Source of the DNA: Candidatus Methanomethylicus sp.
GTDB lineage: Archaea > Thermoproteota > Methanomethylicia > Methanomethylicales > Methanomethylicaceae
Assembly (NCBI GenBank): GCA_028683025.1
Contig: JAJRAB010000059.1
Location: forward strand, 1 to 17,669
Direction: 5' to 3'
Length of the DNA stretch: 17,669 bases
Part shown: positions 14,565 to 17,669 of the stretch, piece after piece
Layout of the letters: each line of letters begins with the position of its first letter
Numbering within the stretch: position 1 is the stretch's first letter
Made by a program: the position numbers and the translations under genes
Notes under the pieces: model-generated
The model's input: the letters and a program-made list of their open reading frames with translations, nothing else
The model's database searches: none
Told to the model about the DNA's origin: nothing

Positions 14565-15201
14565 GCGATTTGATGTAAAAATAGATGACCATTACTAAAA
14601 ATTTTGCATATTTTTAAAGGATTATCGTCATTTTTTTTTGCGGATTTCGAGGAAAATCTAGTTCTGGATACGAATATTTTTTCGTTCACAGCCGAATTCC
14701 GTTAACTGGCAATTTAAAGGATCTAGTTCCCTTTTTTGGCTTTTTTAGTATTTTCAAACGTATTATATTATTTACTATCTATTCCTCTGCAACCTCTGAG
14801 ATTCAATCAATGCATTGGCCTTCAAATTTTCGGCAACAACGTAATGTGCCTGAAACTCTTTTGGGCTATTTGCGAGATAAGCTTCAGAGTTATTCTTTAT
14901 GGCTATCCTTGGAAGAGTGGTTGTTGGTATCCTAAGTGAAGTTCCCAGATTTCTCAAAAAGCCAAATCGTTCATGATCTTTGCTCATTTCTCTCTTCATT
15001 TTTTTTCCCTGCACATAATAGCGATAAGAAAAATAACTAACTCTTTTTACAGAATAAACCACCGAAGAAAATGCGTTTTAGGATAAAATAAGGCATTGCT
15101 GAGCCTCTTTTTCTATAAAAATAACAAAAGTAACTCGCTTTAATCTGATTATCTATTAAAATTTCCTTATTTAGTATTAAAAGGGTTGAAAATTTACTTT
15201 T
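14565..15201. other. AT-rich stretch with one possible small gene
   Basis: 14565-14770 and 15000-15201 are very AT-rich, with long T and A runs, and show no gene. Between them, 14775-14999 is visibly richer in G and C and holds the small candidate gene listed separately. A short string, ATCTAGTTC, occurs twice (near 14656 and 14721). I see no tRNA, inverted-repeat cluster or transposon end. Confidence 0.4.
14775..14999 (-). CDS. Possible 74-residue hydrophilic protein, TAG-TAA end
   Basis: The frame from the ATG at 14999 starts MKREMSKDHERFGFLRN and contains LRIPTTTLPRIAIKNNSEAY. It is polar and basic and has no hydrophobic segment. AGGG lies about eight bases before the ATG, and GTTATTTTTC about 33 bases before could be a TATA box. 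A local rise in G and C content coincides with it. It ends in TAG followed directly by TAA. A longer start at 15062 is possible but adds an unlikely tyrosine-rich head. I do not recognise a family, and a chance frame remains possible. Confidence 0.4.
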   Translation of the reverse strand: MKREMSKDHERFGFLRNLGTSLRIPTTTLPRIAIKNNSEAYLANSPKEFQAHYVVAENLKANALIESQRLQRNR

Positions 15202-17115
15202 TTATTTTTCCTTGTTTTTCATTACATACAGATCGACATGGCGTTTTATAATCTCTTTTTCATAGGCAAGCCTTAGTTTTAGAACCCTTCCTCCTCGTCC
15301 CCTCTCGCCAGGGAAAACCCGAATCTCCACTAGTCCTCTCCTCTCTAATTCTGTAATTGCATTCCCGATTCCTCCTTGCGCATTGTATATGCTGGATTTT
15401 GGAACCTTCCCATACTTCACGACATCCATCAAACTCCTCCAGCCTGATTTTTCAAGAGCCATCTTTTCATGCATATAATCCTTGACGAAGGCATCCAGAG
15501 TGTATGAAAATGCACTTTCTGCCGCATCAGTTGTAAACTCAAAAGACGGCTTTTTAACATCACTATCGGTCAGCTTAACTGGCATCTCTACTTCAATAGG
15601 CTGCTTTTGATCCTTCCCTACAAGCTTGGAATGGAGAGTCATCCCCCAACAGCTGCAGGTATAAACATAAGGCTCTTGGAGCATGTTTGTGAAGAACATT
15701 TCACCATAAGCAAGGAATCCGAATACCTGAGTTGACGAAAATCCCTCCTTGAAGATTTGGCATTCGGTATTGACCTGACTGCCTGATATCATCTCTGCAA
15801 GCCGTCTGGAAATGCAACTAATAATGAATGTGGTATCCTTGCTTAGGAAGCCCCTACTCTCCTGAAGCATATTAAACACATTGCAAGCTCCCTTCTGGAC
15901 TTTCTCATGGTCAATAACTACTATGTGGCCCGGCAATGAAGGATCGTGGCTTCTGATGGGTTGCAGCAGTTCCATGGTATCACCATTAACTTTTAGGAGG
16001 CTCATGGGCGAGTAGTTCCCGAAGGGAAAGGCAAAAGCATACTTGGCCAGGATCAGGTTAAGTGGTATGCCATCTATCTCCGAGATCTGCTCAAAAAACT
16101 CGCTTTCACTAGGTAGCGGGGAACCTTGTTTGAGGCATATTTGGGACTCGTTTTCAAAGATTGCCCTGGCATGCACAATCCGTGGGTCCTCATCATCAAT
16201 ACGTTTCAAAAATTTGTATTTTGGCTCAACATCTGGGTCAAAATGGAAGATATGCGTCTCCCCAATCTTTCGGACAGGTGATAAGTCAAGACCAAGCGAG
16301 AGCTCATCCAACAGTGGTATCATCGCACAAACCGCGTCTTCATCCAAGATCCGAATTTCAGAGTGCCCTCCGATCTTGCCATAAAACTGTCGCATATTCC
16401 TTCCGATAATTCCATCGCCGCTACAACCTCCCAATACATTGGTGATGCGGGCTTCCCTGGCACTGCTTATGAAATCCGCAATGCCATCCGCTAAGAAATA
16501 TTCATAGCCAAACTTGCCGATCCGTGCCCCCTTGGTTAGGACGAAGAGTGTCTTGCTCCTCTGGAGTTGTTCCTTTGATTCGGCACACTGGTTCATGTCA
16601 ACCCATGCACTGTGAGCCATCTCCCTGCCCTGCTCAACAGCCTCCCTTCCGGTCCTGAGCCCCCGTGTCCTCCCTATACCTATAGGGAGGTTGGTAGCTA
16701 ACGCAAGAATAGAGAGCCCATTGTAGCCAATGCCCGTAACTTCCTTCAGTTCAAGATCATCGTTCTCTATCTCGCCGGCTGTGGTGTGCCCTATGAGGCG
16801 AATTGATCCTGCCTCTCCAACTTTGCCGTTGAATCTCTTATCTATGGTCTCCAAGACCTTCTCACAGATATGGCGATCCTTTTCCTCAGTATCCCCACGA
16901 TAGCTCAGGTATAACAGGATAAGTTTGACATCCTTGAGGTCAAAACCTGCCTCGAAAAGATCCTTCTCAATTTTCCCAAGAGATAACTCGGTTAACCTCT
17001 GGCTTTCCTCAATGTTGTTAACGCCCCTCTGTTTGAGGGATAAGTTTGGATCAGCAATAAGATCGTTTCTTGTATGAGCATGGGCTACAAAACCGAGGAA
17101 GAAGTTTTCAGCCAT
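15202..17115 (-). CDS. FIST sensory domain protein with C-terminal winged helix
   Basis: A soluble protein of 637 residues. Residues about 40-300 match a FIST N-terminal domain, with strand KLILLYLSYR at about 64-73 and the marker LIGHTTAGEI near 107-116. About 300-510 match FIST_C, including FAFPFGNYSPM and a conserved cysteine cluster near YTCSCWGM. FIST domains are thought to sense small molecules, perhaps amino acids; that is proposed, not proven. Residues about 545-620 (SGWRSLMDVVKYGKVPKSSIY then IGNAITELERRGLVEIRVFPGERGRGGRVLKL) look like a winged helix with a basic wing, so the protein could be a one-component DNA-binding sensor. This domain fusion is my inference. The ATG at 17115 is preceded by GAGGGG, a strong ribosome binding site, and by GCTTTTATCAGC at 17175-17186 as TATA box. 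It ends in TAA. Confidence 0.8.
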   Translation of the reverse strand: MAENFFLGFVAHAHTRNDLIADPNLSLKQRGVNNIEESQRLTELSLGKIEKDLFEAGFDLKDVKLILLYLSYRGDTEEKDRHICEKVLETIDKRFNGKVGEAGSIRLIGHTTAGEIENDDLELKEVTGIGYNGLSILALATNLPIGIGRTRGLRTGREAVEQGREMAHSAWVDMNQCAESKEQLQRSKTLFVLTKGARIGKFGYEYFLADGIADFISSAREARITNVLGGCSGDGIIGRNMRQFYGKIGGHSEIRILDEDAVCAMIPLLDELSLGLDLSPVRKIGETHIFHFDPDVEPKYKFLKRIDDEDPRIVHARAIFENESQICLKQGSPLPSESEFFEQISEIDGIPLNLILAKYAFAFPFGNYSPMSLLKVNGDTMELLQPIRSHDPSLPGHIVVIDHEKVQKGACNVFNMLQESRGFLSKDTTFIISCISRRLAEMISGSQVNTECQIFKEGFSSTQVFGFLAYGEMFFTNMLQEPYVYTCSCWGMTLHSKLVGKDQKQPIEVEMPVKLTDSDVKKPSFEFTTDAAESAFSYTLDAFVKDYMHEKMALEKSGWRSLMDVVKYGKVPKSSIYNAQGGIGNAITELERRGLVEIRVFPGERGRGGRVLKLRLAYEKEIIKRHVDLYVMKNKEK

Positions 17116-17174
17116 AATCCCCTCAACCCAAAAAACGTTATAGCTGTTTTCCGCTGTAGTTATTTACCCAACAA

Positions 17175-17186
17175 GCTGATAAAAGC
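17175..17186 (-). promoter_or_regulatory. TATA-like box of the FIST gene
   Basis: GCTTTTATCAGC on the minus strand lies about 60-71 bases before the ATG at 17115. This leaves a leader of about 35-40 bases, which holds the GAGGGG ribosome binding site. The same GCTTTTATC core appears before other genes in this window. Confidence 0.4.
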
Positions 17187-17231
17187 ATATCTGAATACCC
17201 GTAATCACCTTTGCGCAAATTAATTTGCTAT

Positions 17232-17271
17232 AATGAAAAATAATAAAAGAAAAAAAGGGTCCAGTTGGACC
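17232..17271 (-). terminator. Hairpin plus T-tract terminator of the protease gene
   Basis: GGTCC-AACT-GGACC (17258-17271) forms a five-base stem with a four-base loop, directly followed on the minus strand by CTTTTTT, CTTTTATTATTTTTC. It begins 15 bases after the TAA of the protease. The form resembles a bacterial intrinsic terminator. Confidence 0.65.
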
Positions 17272-17285
17272 ATTCAGGATAGTTG

Positions 17286-17669
17286 TTAAGGTACAGCAGC
17301 AATTGCGAGATTTGCTTGTACTAAACCCGATCCAGTTGCATCTGAGCTCCATGCATATGTATAGAAGTCTGGTGCTGGACTAATGTCATACACTACCATC
17401 GAACCTGGAGCAATTGGCAAAGCGGTGGTTTTGAGGATGGATTCTACTTGACTTTGCATGAGTGTTGGATTCTTGCCAAGCATCAATGCCACAATGCCTG
17501 TTACATGCGGCGCTGCCATGCTGGTTCCACCAACGAAATAGAAATTGGCATGCGGATTACCACTTGACCACCATGGTGCATGGGAATAGCCCTGATCACT
17601 TGGGAATGGCCCTCTGACCCAGCTTCCCGGAGCAATTATGTCGAGTTGTTGATCTGCCAGTTCGCGACT
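17286..17669 (-). CDS. Subtilisin-like serine protease (S8), C-terminal part (5' end outside window)
   Basis: The frame is open to the window edge, giving 127 C-terminal residues. It contains DIIAPGSWVRGPFP, then GGTSMAAPHVTGIVALML, the active-site serine block of subtilases (serine in GTSMAAPHV). The sequence between, with YSHAPWW and GNPHANFYFVG, is the usual region before this serine. The catalytic aspartate and histidine lie outside the window. After the serine block come about 60 residues and a hydrophobic end VQANLAIAAVP, then TAA, with no added anchor or PGF tail. Subtilases of this kind are normally secreted; whether this one has a signal peptide cannot be seen. It is followed by a hairpin and T-tract terminator, so it is likely transcribed apart from the FIST gene. 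Confidence 0.9.
   Translation of the reverse strand, partial: SRELADQQLDIIAPGSWVRGPFPSDQGYSHAPWWSSGNPHANFYFVGGTSMAAPHVTGIVALMLGKNPTLMQSQVESILKTTALPIAPGSMVVYDISPAPDFYTYAWSSDATGSGLVQANLAIAAVP

Noticed and set aside
14736..14939. 67-codon plus-strand frame with hydrophobic start in the AT-rich region
   Set aside because: It needs a TTG start with no promoter or binding site, and its content looks like the antisense of the more plausible minus-strand frame.

Overview
The window looks archaeal. Likely promoters are TATA-like boxes about 25-40 bases upstream of starts (several genes could be leaderless) and transcripts end in long T tracts. The gene content agrees: an archaeosortase with a PGF-type substrate, a PGF-pre-PGF surface protein, DUF131-type membrane proteins, an HdrD-like iron-sulfur protein and sequon-rich secreted proteins. 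The phylum cannot be fixed from this sequence; a Thermoplasmatota-like or Bathyarchaeia-like lineage is possible. No rRNA, tRNA, CRISPR array, insertion sequence or replication origin was recognised.

Layout. 1-1193: the C-terminal half of an MFS transporter, cut by the window edge, then a cysteine-rich DUF3795 protein. 1375-3210: a secreted two-repeat protein with a PGF-pre-PGF domain. 3355-4467: an HdrD-like protein with two ferredoxin clusters and two CCG domains, interrupted by one in-frame TAG directly before the first CCG motif. 4586-5443 (minus): an MBL-fold hydrolase. 5646-6212: an archaeosortase, converging with and overlapping by 8 bases a transglutaminase-like protein (6205-7308, minus) that carries an IPGF sorting tail; a DUF350-like membrane protein lies upstream in the same operon. 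8204-8556: two tandem DUF131-type genes, both frameshifted. 8707-11433 (minus): a 908-residue surface protein with Ig-like repeats. 11681-14517: an SDR oxidoreductase, a BCP-type peroxiredoxin, a zinc-ribbon membrane protein, a phosphoribosyltransferase and a small membrane protein. 14518-15201: AT-rich, with one possible small gene. 15202-17115 (minus): a FIST sensor fused to a winged helix. 17286-17669 (minus): the C-terminal end of a subtilisin-like protease that continues off the edge.

The main theme is the cell surface: two secreted repeat proteins, a protease, a transglutaminase-like protein and the archaeosortase that probably processes it. The most striking observation is the TAG in the HdrD-like gene. 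The frame and all CCG cysteine spacings are kept across it, and none of the 16 confidently called genes whose stop lies in the window ends in TAG. This is what pyrrolysine decoding of TAG would look like, although a simple nonsense change of TGG to TAG cannot be excluded from this window.
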